Notes under the pieces: generated by a model
What the model was told of the DNA's origin: nothing
Databases searched by the model: none
Seen by the model: only the letters and a program-made list of their open reading frames with translations
From: Zeugodacus cucurbitae
Taxonomy: Eukaryota; Arthropoda; Insecta; Diptera; Tephritidae
DNA: 64,000 bases
Direction: 5' to 3'
NCBI RefSeq assembly: GCF_028554725.1
Contig: NC_071669.1
Span: 10,998,501-11,062,500 of the forward strand
Made by a program: the position numbers and the translations under genes
In this document: piece after piece, positions 26,374-38,281 of the stretch
Layout of the letters: every line of letters begins with the position of its first letter
Position numbering within the stretch: position 1 is the stretch's first letter

Positions 26374-27816
26374 AGCTTTTTTTTGGAATAGACATTGCAC
26401 GGACACATGATAAAGTTGGATGGCTATACGATAAATCAAAAAACTATTTTCAACAATACTTTGTCGGACTATTCGTGTAAAAATTAGGATAATTGAGTTT
26501 TAACCTGTCTTTTATGTATTAATAATGTTCTTTTATTATTTAATTTTATAATTATTTTTTAATATTGTTATTATTTTTCAATATTTGGTTATCTATAAAA
26601 TATTTACTGAACCAGCTCAAAATTGCTGAGTTATTGTTTATAATAAATGTGTCTGGTAAAATTCTGTTGATACGAAATAATCACAATGGTCAGCAATGTT
26701 GATTTTATTATTAATTGCATTTTTTTGTGCACAAAAATTATTATAAAAAAAACAAATTTTTGCAAAAATGAAAATTTGCGTGACTTTCATATTTGAATTT
26801 TGAATTTCACGCATTTCACACAGTTACTGTAATTGGAATAAAAATTGTAAAATTTACTATTATTTATTTTATCTAAACGTCGTTGAGTACCGCCAATATG
26901 AGCTGTAGGGTGATAAAATCATACGATACGGCGGCTCATTTTAATATGTTTACATACGAACAACGCGAACGCAGATTTCTATACACACACACACACATGA
27001 ACAAACAAATTAATACGATTGAGTGTTGGCTAATCAACGAAAGTGGCTCGCATGATACTGAACGTCTATAGGTTTGCTCTCTTTAGCCTTCTACGCATAT
27101 TACTGCATTGATGGTCGATAGTTTATTTTACGCGTGTTTCGAGGTACTGTATTACGGAATTTACAAGGGTTTAGAGGGTAAATATTTAAATTAAATAACT
27201 TTAATGATATTCAGCTATGCAGGTGTGTAGATTTGTAAAGATGCCCAGGTTTCTATAAAATAGCTTTGTTTATGTGTTAGAGTTTTTTTTTAACGAATAA
27301 CAGATAGCACATTTGCTATCCCGACACATAAATTATATAAACAAACTATAGTTGATCATAAGAAAACACTTTCCAATCGGAAGCATCCCTAAAGTGAAAA
27401 CTTATATTTCAAATTAATTGTGAGAATGGATTCTGATCAATTTAGAAATTACCATTATTTAAATATTTAAATCACATTGTAAGCGCATCTATACAAATGC
27501 TCAAGAGTATCTCGAATTCCCCAATTGTATATGTAAATTTACTTTTATTTACAGTTTCTGTAATTTTTGAGCAGAGCTTTATTGTATCCTTGATGAAAAG
27601 TGTCATTCACAAATTTTCGTTGCCTGCATTTAGGCGCATATGAATATAAATTATGCATTCGAAGTTATACACATGTCTGCATGAATGCAACGAATGCACA
27701 TAACAAATTTATTTATCATTATTTGTATCTGAATATTTCTATACTATAAACGTTTGTATTAATGAATATTGAAAATTTGAAAACAATGTGTTGATACATA
27801 CTTTTTAAATGCTTAC

Positions 27817-27856
27817 CTTTAGCTAATTGCGATCTTAGCATCTTTTCGTCTTGCAT
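27817..27856 (-). CDS. fbl: Candidate alternative first coding exon of fbl (distal)
   Basis: An ATG at 27856 on the minus strand, in the context ACGAAATG, opens 13 codons (MQDEKMLRSQLAK plus G) ending at a good donor, AAAG|GTAAGC. The phase again fits the common exon at 10290 and would give MQDEKMLRSQLAKAMPWFGMDIGG. It lies 17.5 kb upstream of the common exon and 1.3 kb from the divergent CHMP7 start, so a shared promoter region is plausible. A short frame with a donor in the right phase can occur by chance, so this is weaker than the proximal exon. Confidence 0.5.
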
Positions 27857-29183
27857 TTCGTTGCAATTAACTTGGTTAACAAGCTTGTTGATCTACCAGT
27901 CCAAGCCTTTTACAGAACCGGCGTGTGTTAATGTTTATATTGCAAACGCAACAATGCTTTGTAGGCATGCAATATGTAACCGCACAGATGACGTCGTTGC
28001 TTTATACTTGATTTGTTTTCGTATTATGTATGTACGTACGTTGGTAATGACTAAAGTTTTCACAAAACAAATCACAATAATCACAAGCTCAATGAACAAG
28101 TCTTGTATGTAAATAAACGCGCACAATACACTTGCAGTACGTTGTACACAAAAGCTATTTTTCTGCTTTTAGCTGGAATGGCATACATTCGATACTAATA
28201 TGTGTATGCATAAATATGACGCCAGTTTCTTATCAGTCGTAATAAAATGATTCAGCGCGGTTTATTATGGCTTTTATGTAGCCGGAGCACAAGTAGTTTT
28301 CTATTTGCGTTTATGTGGTTTTCTTGTTGCTTCACATTGATCGTCTTGGCGGTGACAGGCCTTCGTAGTGTGTCTGTTTACTTGCGAAAAACAAGGAATG
28401 AATAGATCACTGCTGGTAGACAGGTAATGTTTCAAGGTTATGTCCTTCTGCGGGAAATCGACTAACGAATGCAACAATTTATTGAAACAATTTTATATGC
28501 TGATTTTGCTACGCATATATGTAACGTTTTTCTTATTTGTTGGTGGAAAACTTTCACACAAATTTTACGTTTTCACTCGCACCCACGAATTTTCCAATGA
28601 AAGTAAGAAACACGATGACAATTGACCCTATAATTGACAGTAATCAGTTGGACGGACTTTTGTTTGTATCGTTATTTTTATTTTGTTAGGCTGTGTTCAC
28701 TGCACTTGGTTTTTTTCTATCTAATCTTTAAAATGATAAAATATTTTTAATGTTGTGCAAATACATCTTTTTTATTAAAACTTTATTTATTTTTTTTCGA
28801 ATATTTATTTTTAATATTATACTGGAATATATTTAAGAAATTAAAAATATTTATTATGGTTGCTATTTCTTTATTTTGATTTTAATAATCTTCAGAAACC
28901 TTTAAAATAGTAATTAATGCTAATTAATATATTTTTAATATATATATAATATTCTTTTAAAACTATACCAACATATTAAAAGTCAGAAATATTAAAATTG
29001 ATTTAAAAAATATTACAAATTTAAGTACTTACAAAACAACCCTGCTATTTCAAACAAACGTCATTTGAGAAACATTAAAAATAGTTCTATGAGTACGCAA
29101 TTGGACAAAATAATAAACAAAGCGCAATTAATAACATAAAACTAAACTAAATTATTAAAACAAATTGTCATTATACCAATTAA
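27857..29183. other. Divergent region between fbl distal exon and CHMP7
   Basis: It should hold the CHMP7 promoter and, if the distal exon is real, an fbl promoter. The half near 27860-28640 is less AT-rich; 28680-29100 is strongly AT-rich. I cannot point to a specific TATA box or initiator. Confidence 0.5.
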
Positions 29184-30822
29184 ATGTTTTCCGCAACCTC
29201 CACACCTTTAAGGACACCAACTAAGGATCAAAATGCCAATAACAGCAGCTCGAGTAAAGAGCATGACAATTCTTCAGAAAGCAGTAATACCTTTCCATAT
29301 CCAGCTTGCTGGAAGGATGATGCCCGCATGATTGTGCTATTATCACAATTTCGTGTGCGTGAAGTGAATCCAGAAAACTACGATTCAAAATTAAAATTTT
29401 GGCAAGATATGATTGCGCTGTATTGCGAACACACAGGCACTGGCTGCTTTTGCAAACGCGATCTGCAACACACATTTGCGCGCGGTGATCGCATACCCTC
29501 TGGGCTGGACACAGTTTTTAGCGAGATGCTGCATGCCAAGAAAATACGTACACGTGCTGACTTTGAATATGATCCTGAGAATACATGGAGCGGTTGGGCA
29601 ATGAATAGTTTTGTAAAGCGTCCAATATCGTGGGGTTGGCAAACCTTGAAGAGCAAAGTGGGACTGCAGGCAGTGCGCGATGCAGGCTTATTGGAATATG
29701 TGCACTTAGAGGTTATGAAGGTTGGTGTTTGGAAACAAATATCATATGTATATGCATATTTAAAGAATTTTATTATAGAAATTTTGCAAAGAATTGCAAC
29801 AAAATGTGCTGCTAAAGCATGAGGGCGAACTGCTGCATTATGAAAACTTCAGAGAACTTTCGAATGCAGTTTTGGCACTTAAAGAAGATTGCCTACTTTT
29901 ATGTCTGCACGTGCTGCATTGTCAACGCAAAATTGGACTAGAGTATAAAACAGAGGATAAAGAACAACAACTACACTTGATCAAAATACCTGGTGAGTAA
30001 AATATACAAATATGATTCAAAGTTTTCATTGAAGCGACCATTTTCAGCAAAAACTGATACAAGCATTGAAATCACTGAGACTGATCGTGCCATACACAAC
30101 CTTAAAATGACACAAGCCAGCCTGCGCACACAATTGGAAAACTTGGAGGAGGATTTAAAGGAAAATGATGAGAAAGCACGTCAATATATAAAAGAGAACA
30201 AACGTCAATTGGCTAAGACTTATTTGCGCAAGAAACATTTAATCGAGAAAAATCATGGTGGGTTATATAGAAATTATTATTATAACAAATTTTTAAAACA
30301 ATTTTTGCAATATTTTATACTTTAGAAAAACGTAGCATAGCTTTACACAATATCGAAACGCTCATCACTAGCGTCGATGAGGCACAAAGTCATGGCCAAA
30401 TACTGGATGCTTATAAGATTGGCTCCAAGGCATTACAACAGGCGCTTAACGATTCTGGTTTGAAATACGATAATGTCGATGAAGTTATTGCCGATGTGCG
30501 TGATACCATGGAAACACACCAAGAGTTACAGGATACACTGGCCAATGTCGGTATATCAGATATTGCCGCGGGTGGCGCCGAACTCAATGACAATGATGCT
30601 TTGGAACGTGAATTACAACAAATACTCGGGCAAACGGGTCAAACGCCTGTCAAACCCATAATTACAAGTGATAATAACAGGTTAAGCAAGTCAACACCCA
30701 GCAGTGCACCGAAAACTCAAATAACCGATGCAGAACTTTTGGCTATGTTGGAGGGGCTGGAAGTTGAAGAAGGTTCACCGCATAAAAGCGTGGCGAGCGT
30801 ACGCACTGCTGTTGGTGAATGA
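29184..30822 (+). CDS. CHMP7: Charged multivesicular body protein 7 (ESCRT-III family)
   Basis: CHMP7 is an ESCRT-II/ESCRT-III hybrid that, in other animals, docks on the inner nuclear membrane and recruits ESCRT-III for nuclear-envelope sealing. Exons: 29184-29720, 29779-29992, 30048-30257, 30326-30822; 485 codons, compared with 453 in human. Introns are 58, 55 and 68 bp, with phases 0, 1, 1. The N-terminal half (residues about 40-240) is the winged-helix-like region (ACWKDDARMIVLLSQFR; SGWAMNSFVKRPISWGW). From about residue 251 comes the charged helical ESCRT-III core: RAIHNLKMTQASLRTQLENL, then the basic KTYLRKKHLIEKN. The C-terminus has an acidic MIM-like stretch (ITDAELLAMLEGLEVEE). Intron 1 has no stop but shifts the frame, so its retention would give a 212-residue truncated product. 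The start is the first ATG of the frame. Confidence 0.93.
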
Positions 30823-30929
30823 GTGACCCAACAACAATACGTTGCTATTATAGTAGGAAGTTTTTAGAAAAAAAATATATTTGATTTAAAATAAGGGGGA
30901 ATGTTTTTAAATTGTTTATGTTGTAGAAA

Positions 30930-30935
30930 AATAAA
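30930..30935 (+). promoter_or_regulatory. Poly(A) signal AATAAA of CHMP7
   Basis: A canonical AATAAA lies 108 bases after the CHMP7 stop, in AT-rich DNA. It is the first such hexamer after the stop and implies a short 3' UTR. Confidence 0.55.
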
Positions 30936-31596
30936 TGTCAAAATTAAAACAAATTTATTGTAATTTTTACTTTATGTTTATTTGCTCTCAATGTTGTTTA
31001 CATAAAAACTCTTGCCGGATTTGAAATTTTTATTTGTATACAAAAGACATACGCCATCAACTCCTTTCTTTTAATACTTGCTTTAATTTAATTTTAAGTT
31101 ACATAATAATTGATATTCGAAATTATTAATTTAAATTTTTGTTTTAAATATATTTTTCTATTGTAAGATTTATTATGTTCAAAATTATTTTTTTATTAAA
31201 TCGTTTTTAACAAAATTCATTAAAAAATTCATATTTTTTATTTACTTCAAAATTTAACTTATTTATTTGCTGTTGCTGCAAAAAAATATAATTTGATGTC
31301 GGAGAATATGAATGTTGAATTATTGATAAATAATTGAATGGTCAGAGAAAAGTAGTTGTAAATAATTTATATAAAAAATATTATATTTATATAAAAATTG
31401 GTATTTACCTGCTTGATTTAATAATTTTTTTTCTTAATTTCAAGTAGTGTTCCAAAAGTAAGGTTAGGTGTTACGATTCATATTAAAGCTTCAGGGGGAA
31501 ATATTATAATAGGAAATATGTAAGTATGTTTTTTATTGGTTTATATATTACTTTTTATGACGATTGGATCAACTTCAAGCTTTCCAACTTCCTTAA

Positions 31597-32293
31597 GGGG
31601 TTAGGGGTAGTCAGAGACACGAAATAAGCAGAATTTTCAGTAATTTTTTTTTGCTATTAAATCATATTATTTTACAAATGTAGTAATATGGCATTATTAC
31701 ACAATGTTTTGACTTGAAGACACGAAAATTAAAAAAAAAATAATAATTTATAATTTCCAAAATAATGGCTGCTTGTGTTGATCCAGTTAGAAACAAAGGT
31801 CCTTGCGGTGATTATCATAAGGCATTGGAAATTCATCTAAAATCAATCGGATAAGAAAAATTAGTTTTATAAATAGATAATTGTGAGCCTTGTCGATGTT
31901 TTTTTGTTTTTTTTTTCCAAAAATTAACAAATTGGCGACCTTAGGAAATTTTTTCTAGATTTTAGGTCTAAAAAATCGAAATTTTGAAAAAAAAATTCTT
32001 CGATCAGACCTGACTTTATTATGTACATATTCTAAAAGCTGTATAAATTTTATTAAAATTTACTGAGTGGTTTTCGATTTACAATTGTCACCAGTTCAAA
32101 AAACAAAGTTTTGAGAAAAACATATTAAAAGTTTCACACTAGCGTTTTGGAGTACCCGAGCGCTCTTCGTTATTTGTCGAATAACTCAAAAAGTAATTAT
32201 CGGATCAAATTTTCAGAGAATATTTTAAAGATAATGCAACGAAAATACTAAAAAAACTTGATTTTTTTGAAAGTCCTGACTACCCCTAACCAC
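31597..32293. mobile_element. TTAA-flanked non-autonomous DNA transposon, second family member
   Basis: The inverted ends are GGGGTTAGGGGTAGTCAG and CTGACTACCCCTAACCAC, flanked by TTAA at 31593-31596 and 32294-32297. It is 697 bp with no transposase. Inner sequence such as TTTTTCTCAAAA with GGTGAC nearby is shared, inverted, with the element at 1217. Confidence 0.72.
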
Positions 32294-32572
32294 TTAAATT
32301 GTATGAGAAGTATTTTTGCAGCTCTCACATACACTTATCCTTATGCTTAGCGATCATAAATATATAAAAGTATATATAAAACTAAAAAAATGCTATATTT
32401 TTGATAGGAATTTAAATGATAGGTTTATTAATCGAAAAACCCGTTATTGGTAATAAGAAATAGTTAATAAAAAAAAATTAAATAATAATTGCTGTTTTCA
32501 GATAAATTTATTTAACTCCAACAAAAACAATTTATTAAATATAAAAATAAACACTATATTATACGAAATACA

Positions 32573-33006
32573 GCTACGTTGAAGCTTACAGAAGAAGAAA
32601 AAAAAATTATAGCAGACTTTTTTGGTAGTGGGAATTTTTGATTCAGCAGAGTTCTTACTTGCAATATAGCCAATAATTACGATTGTTTAAAAAAAGGTTG
32701 CAAAAAATCGTTTTCGAAAAAGTTTTGAGTAACGAAAAACTCAGAATTTCCAAAAAAAAAATTAAATATAAAAAAATGTTTTTTGTAAAATTAATTCAAA
32801 ATCTGTTTGTATTTAAATTGTTAAAATGCAATTGTTGCATACTTTTAGGCGGAAAAGCAATAGCGGCGCAATAAACCAAATAAATGTTATTAAGTATGTA
32901 AATAATTAATATAATATTATATTTAACATGAACCCACGTTGAGGCCTACAGAAGAAGAAGTAGTCATAGCAGACTTTGTTGGTAGGGGTAATTTTTGATC
33001 TAGTAA
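32573..33006. repeat. Direct repeat pair of ~72 bp
   Basis: CTACGTTGAAGCTTACAGAA through GGTAGTGGGAATTTTTGAT (from 32573) recurs from 32936 with about 15 percent change. Between them lies one unit of the TTCGAA/TTGTTGCATAC repeat also found at 35230-36365. Confidence 0.6.
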
Positions 33007-33080
33007 ATTTCTGTTATCTAAATTTAAAATAAGAAAATTTAATATTATTAATATTTTTTATATTATTTAATAATTTATTA

Positions 33081-33776
33081 GGTCTACAACTTTGTTTCCG
33101 CCGTTTTCCAATAGATGTCTCTAGGGTCAAGCACTGGTCGATTAAATCGATTTTTTTGTATTGATTTTGGACATTTGTGTCAACATTAACCTAACAAAAT
33201 ATTTGTAGAGATCTGTTTGCATCCCAAACTTATTCTCAACTGAAAATGTCACTTTTTGAGCCGAATTCTCGACATTTGCGGGAAATTTTGCTTTTCAATT
33301 CCAAAAAAAATGCGGCTGAGGCTCATCGACATTTGTAAACGTTTTTATACAAAAAAAAACTTAAACTTGTTAGAAAAAAGCTGAAAAAAATCGTTTTCGA
33401 AAAAGTTTCGAATATCGAAAAAATTTCGATTTCCAAAAAAATACAATATTTATAAAAAAAAATATTATTTTGTTCAAATTATTTCAAAAAAGAATTTCGA
33501 AAAAGTTTCGAATATCGAAAAAATGTCGATTTCCGAAATAAATCCAATATTTATAAAAAATAATATTTTGTTCAAGTTATTTCAAAAACTGTTTGTATTT
33601 AATCTGTTCTTTTAAAATTTCGAATTTGGAAGAAATTTCCAATATCGAAAAAAATCGATTTCCAAAGAAATCCAATATTTATAAAGAAAAAATTATTTTG
33701 TTCAAATTATTAAAAAAAAGAATATCGAAAAAGTTTCGAATACTTACAAAAAACGGCGGAAGCAAAGTTGGAGACC
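33081..33776. mobile_element. Mariner-like element remnant, 696 bp
   Basis: The inverted ends are GGTCTACAACTTTGTTTCCG and the complement of GCGGAAGCAAAGTTGGAGACC, with TA at the left and TTA at the right. On the plus strand an ATG at 33244 begins a mariner-type N-terminus (MSLFEPNSRHLREILL, then a broken KKNAAEAHR block), which then stops matching. The rest is filled by CGAAAAAGTTTCGAATATCG repeats. It is not functional. Confidence 0.72.
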
Positions 33777-35229
33777 TTAAATCACCATAAATAAAAATAA
33801 AAAAATATCACTCCTTACTATACACATATAAAAATTAAGTCAAATTATTCCAATCTTTTTTCATCATATTATCCATTTTTATTCTTTATTGCACATGTAC
33901 ATAATTTCACGTTATTACCTTTTCATACTGCAAAATTGTATTATTACATTTTATTTATTTATATTATTTATTCAACTTATTTGCAAGAGTTCAAAGTTCA
34001 ATTTATTTACGTAGTAATTAAGAAAAATAATAATTATAATTTTATACAAATACAAAAATATGCGCTAAAAATATTTTTCAATTTTATTTGTTATATATAT
34101 ATGTATGTATCACTATGTTTATACATATATTATTTATTATATTAATTGTATGCATGTATATATACTAAATATTTGAATTTTTCAGTAATTTAAAACTAAT
34201 CCTAATATAGTATATGTTTATAGCTAGGCCATATGAGTCGAACGTTGTGTGATGATGCGTACACTAGGTGTACATGTGTGTGTGTGTGTGTGTTTGTGTG
34301 CGAGTGAGTTTTCATAATTATAAACGATTGTAGTTTGAGTACTCGTATGTATGTATGTATGTTTACTCGTAAGCTTGATTTTTATACCGCTGATTGCTGA
34401 CACAAGCATGAAAGCAGCGAAATTTACTTTTTATATTATTTTTTTAATTTTATTTTCTATAGCCGAAAGCAGTCTTCTTGTTAAACTTCAAACAATAATA
34501 GAGACCCCCGAATGTGTTTTAGCGAATTGTTTAGATTTCTATTAAAAATTTGTATTAATTAAAAAATATTTATTTTTGTGTCAGTAACCAGCCGTCTTGC
34601 AAATTATGTTTAATTATATATATATTTTTTATTTTTTGTTATTTTTTATTTCTATAATCTTTACTTATTTTTTATGTTTATTATGAAGTTGGTACTAAGT
34701 TTTGAGTTATATGATTATTTTTTGTTTTGAATTTTTCTGATTTCATATTGTTTTTTTATTTATTTATTAATTTCAGAATTTTTAATGAAACTTCTTTTTT
34801 ACTATATAATTACAGATCACTTTTTTTTCTGTTTTTTATATGTTTTTATTCTTACTTTTGTAGCATACTATTTCATTAGCTATGTATGTACAACTATATT
34901 GGCATATGATTTTTATGTGTTTCAAAAAAATTTATTTTTGGGCAGATTGACTAGGTTCCGACAATTTTGCTTTGTGCTTTCACTTTAATGTTAATGACTC
35001 AGTTAGGTTTATTTGGTTTTATTTTTTTTTATAATTTTAAATGTTAGGGGTTCGAATCTTAGCGCTTTAATGTTGAAAAAAAATTGCAAAAATGAGTTTA
35101 CTATATTTTTCGAAAAATTTATTTATTGAAATTGCAGTTTTTTATGCTTTAAGTGCTATATATATTCTTTTTTACTGGTATTTTCGAACATCGCCAGCGA
35201 GTTCTTAGCGTGAAATACAGCGTTAACTT

Positions 35230-36365
35230 AAGATTGTTAGAAAAAAGTTGCAAAAAAATCGTTTTCGAAAAAATTTCGAATTTCGAAAAAGTTTCGAATA
35301 TCGGTAAATATTAAAAAAAAATATCATTTTGTTCAAGGAATTTCAAAGTTTCAAAATTTTCAAAGAATTTCAAAAAAATTGTCAAAGGAATTTCGAAAAA
35401 GTTTCGAATAACGAAAAAATGTCGATTTCCGAAAAAATCCAATATTTATAAAAAAAAATATTTTGTTCAAGTTATTTCGAAAACTGTTTGTATTTAATCT
35501 GTTCAAGTGCAGTTATTGCATACTCTTAGGCGCAAAAGAAGTTGTGTAGTAGAATTTCAACTCTTAGAATATGCTATTACTATTTTATGCAATCGGGCGC
35601 TTAATTATTAATTTATACAGAACATTTTACAAGAAAATCGTTTTCAAAAAAATTTCGAATTAAAAAAAAATAAATTTCGAAAAAATTGAGAATTTCAAAA
35701 AAAATTCCAATATTTCTAAAAAAATATATATTTTTTGGTGAAATTAGTTCAAAAACCGTTTTTATTTTAACAGTTCAAGTGCAGTTGTTGCATACTTTTA
35801 GGCGGTCAAGCTATTGTGTACTAGAATTTCAATTTCGAAAAACTGCTGCATTAATATTTTATGTAAATGGGATCTTAATTATTAATTTATGCCGAACATT
35901 TACAAGAAAATCGTTGTCGAAAAAAATTTCGAATTTCGAAAAAAATCCGATATTTCTAAAAAATATATTTTTTTTTGGGAAATTAGTTCAAAAACTGTTT
36001 TTATTTTAACAGTTCAAGTGCAGTTGTTGCATACTTTTAGGCGGTCAAGCTATTGTGTACTAGAATTTCAATTTCGAAAAACTGCTGCATTAATATTTTA
36101 AGTAAATGGGATCTTAATTATTAATTTATGCTCGAATTTCGAAAAATTTCGAATTAAAAAAAAAATCAAATTTCGAAAAAATTGAATTTCGAAAAAGGAA
36201 AATCCAATATTTCTGAAAACATATTTTTTTAGTGAAATTAGTTCCAAAACTGTTTGTATGAAAACTGTTCAAATGGAGTTGTTGCATAATTTTAGGCGTT
36301 AAAGCTGTTGTGTACTAGAATTTCAATTTCGAAAAACTGCTGCATTAATTTTTTATGCACTTCTT
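35230..36365. repeat. Tandem array, 4 units of ~240-270 bp
   Basis: TTGTTGCATACTTTTAGGCG marks each unit at 35513, 35785, 36024 and 36279 (steps 272, 239, 255). Each unit also has AAATCGTTTTCGAAAAAATT, TCCAATATTTCTAAAAA, TAGAATTTCAATTTCGAAAA and CTTAATTATTAATTTATGC. The two middle units are nearly identical, so the array is partly recent. Single units lie at 32690 and inside the mariner remnant at 33340-33740. Confidence 0.82.
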
Positions 36366-38281
36366 AATTAATTTATATCAAAAATTTCACGGCATAACCT
36401 CAAAAAAAATAATTGTATATCAATTTTACGTGAGATGCTTATATAAATAGTATTTTTGTTATAAAAAAAATCAAAAATCATTAGCCAAAATTTTAGAAAC
36501 CCCTAACTTAATTTTTTTTTTAATTTTATTATTCTTTTTACACATACATACTATACATATGTATGTATGCATGTAAATACATATGCTATGGCATCTAAAA
36601 TTAAGAATTGCTCCGTTTTTTGGCTTAGGCTGGCTGGCACTAAACTTAGTTTGCTATTATTTTGTTTATACGCTATACGCCTATTACAAGTTATAATTAG
36701 CGGGTTTCCTGTTAATTTAATATTTTTTTATATTTAAATTTTTTTTTATAAATATTTATTTTTTAATATTTTTTTATAAATATTTTTTTTTTTTTTAAAT
36801 TTTATTTTTTATAAATATTATTTTATTTTAAGCATGTATGTACCTAGTTATGTGTGTTTATTATACCTTTGCTCGCTTAGAAATTTGTGTATCGCTTACA
36901 TGACTAATGGCTAGACAATAGTTTCCCTATTTTTTAGCGCTTTTTTCACATTTGAATATTTTCAACTCTCTTCTCAACGGCGTGTTTGCATTGTTTGCTT
37001 TTTGTTGTTGTTGCCTTTTGTTTTTGTTGTTGGTTTTTGCTGTGTTTGTTGGTGTTTTTGTATTGCGATTTTATTGCACTGTAGGCATATATACATATAT
37101 ATTGCTTTTAATTTGCTGGTGTTTTCTTAGTAATTGATTTCGTTTTTTTTTGTATATTTTATTTCTATAATCTTGAAGAAAAAAAAAAATGATGAAAATT
37201 TTGTAAATTGTTATATAGCTTGATTTTGTATTCGCTATTTGGCTGAAAAAATAATATTGATTTCATATTTTATTTTTAAACTCTCGCAACCATCTTGCAA
37301 AGAGAGAGTAATATAGTTTTGTTTTAATTTATTTTTTTCTGGGACCTCGGATTAAGACCAGGAGAATTGCTTTTGCTTTCATATTTTTTCAATGAACATT
37401 TTTCTTTTTTTCTGCTGTTATTTGTTGTAGTGTTCATATTTGTTGTTGGTAATTAACGCTGATTTTTTCTTTTTGTTGTTGTGGTTAATCCAATAGCAAA
37501 ATTATTTTTTTGTTGTTGTATTTCTTTTTTATTATTGTTGTTCTTCCATTTGTTGTTGTGTTTGCTGTTACTGTTTTTATTTGCATTTTACTCAGCTCTT
37601 AGCATACTTTTAAGCGCTTTTTCAAATACTTTCAACCTTCTACATAATAGATTAGACACATAAAATGTACCCACAAACATATTTCTAATAACTTTCCAGC
37701 AAAAAAAATATTAACACAGTTCAACAAAATATCATATTTGCACATATTTCCTTCAAAAGAAAAATAGAGTTTCCAATACAAAACCCAAGAAGTCCATACC
37801 TCAAAGTGCATAAAAAATCCTCCACCGTCAAGCATTACAAGCATGTAGCTCAAACAGCTCCAATCTTGAGTCACTTGTGGTTGAAAACTACATCAGCTCC
37901 CCCTTCAATGGCATTTAGACTTCGACACTTAAAACTAACTCAGTATGCAGTATGTACCGGTATGCGAATGGCCACTTTAATTTCATTACCTTACAGCTTA
38001 AATTACATTAATTGTGATTGTTGTAATTGGATTACGTTTAACAATTGAATAGAAAAAATACTTTCAGCATTAATCGCATTATGCTTATAACAATTTTGGT
38101 ATTGTTATGTGTAAATTTGAAATAATATTAGAATACTTAAAATTGTACAAATGAAGCAGATCAGCACGGGCAGAATCACAATGAAACGCAGTGATCTGCA
38201 AATAAATTGTAAATAATTATCTATAATTTTGATAAAACACTAATAAAAAATGTCGCACCTTCTATGCCCGATGGCTGGATG

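Larger units (their letters stand above)
20290..27816. other. Interval between long and distal first exons of fbl
   Basis: The 5' flank of the long exon (20290-21060) holds T/A runs and a GC-richer patch near 21010-21070. 21090-21250 and 21470-21500 are TA/CATA microsatellites. 22170-22620 is extreme A+T low complexity. 23798-24235 is a pogo-like MITE, 24992-25100 a truncated TA element, 25341-26373 a mini-me copy. No gene is supported elsewhere, including 21300-22170, 22620-23790 and 26380-27810. Confidence 0.6.
30823..38281. other. Convergent intergenic region CHMP7-RhoBTB
   Basis: It contains a TTAA-flanked element (31597-32293), a mariner MITE (33081-33776), a ~255 bp tandem array (35230-36365), TA/TATG/(TG)n microsatellites (34090-34360, 36540-36580) and T-rich tracts (36720-36830, 36960-37630). 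The 3' UTR of RhoBTB must lie at the right end, but I cannot place its poly(A) site. No other gene is supported. Confidence 0.6.

Noticed and set aside
34224..34409. His/Thr-rich short frame
   Set aside because: It comes from a (TG)n/(TATG)n microsatellite.
35045..35062. tRNA B-box-like GGGGTTCGAATCT
   Set aside because: No A box and no clover-leaf arms in the AT-rich surroundings.
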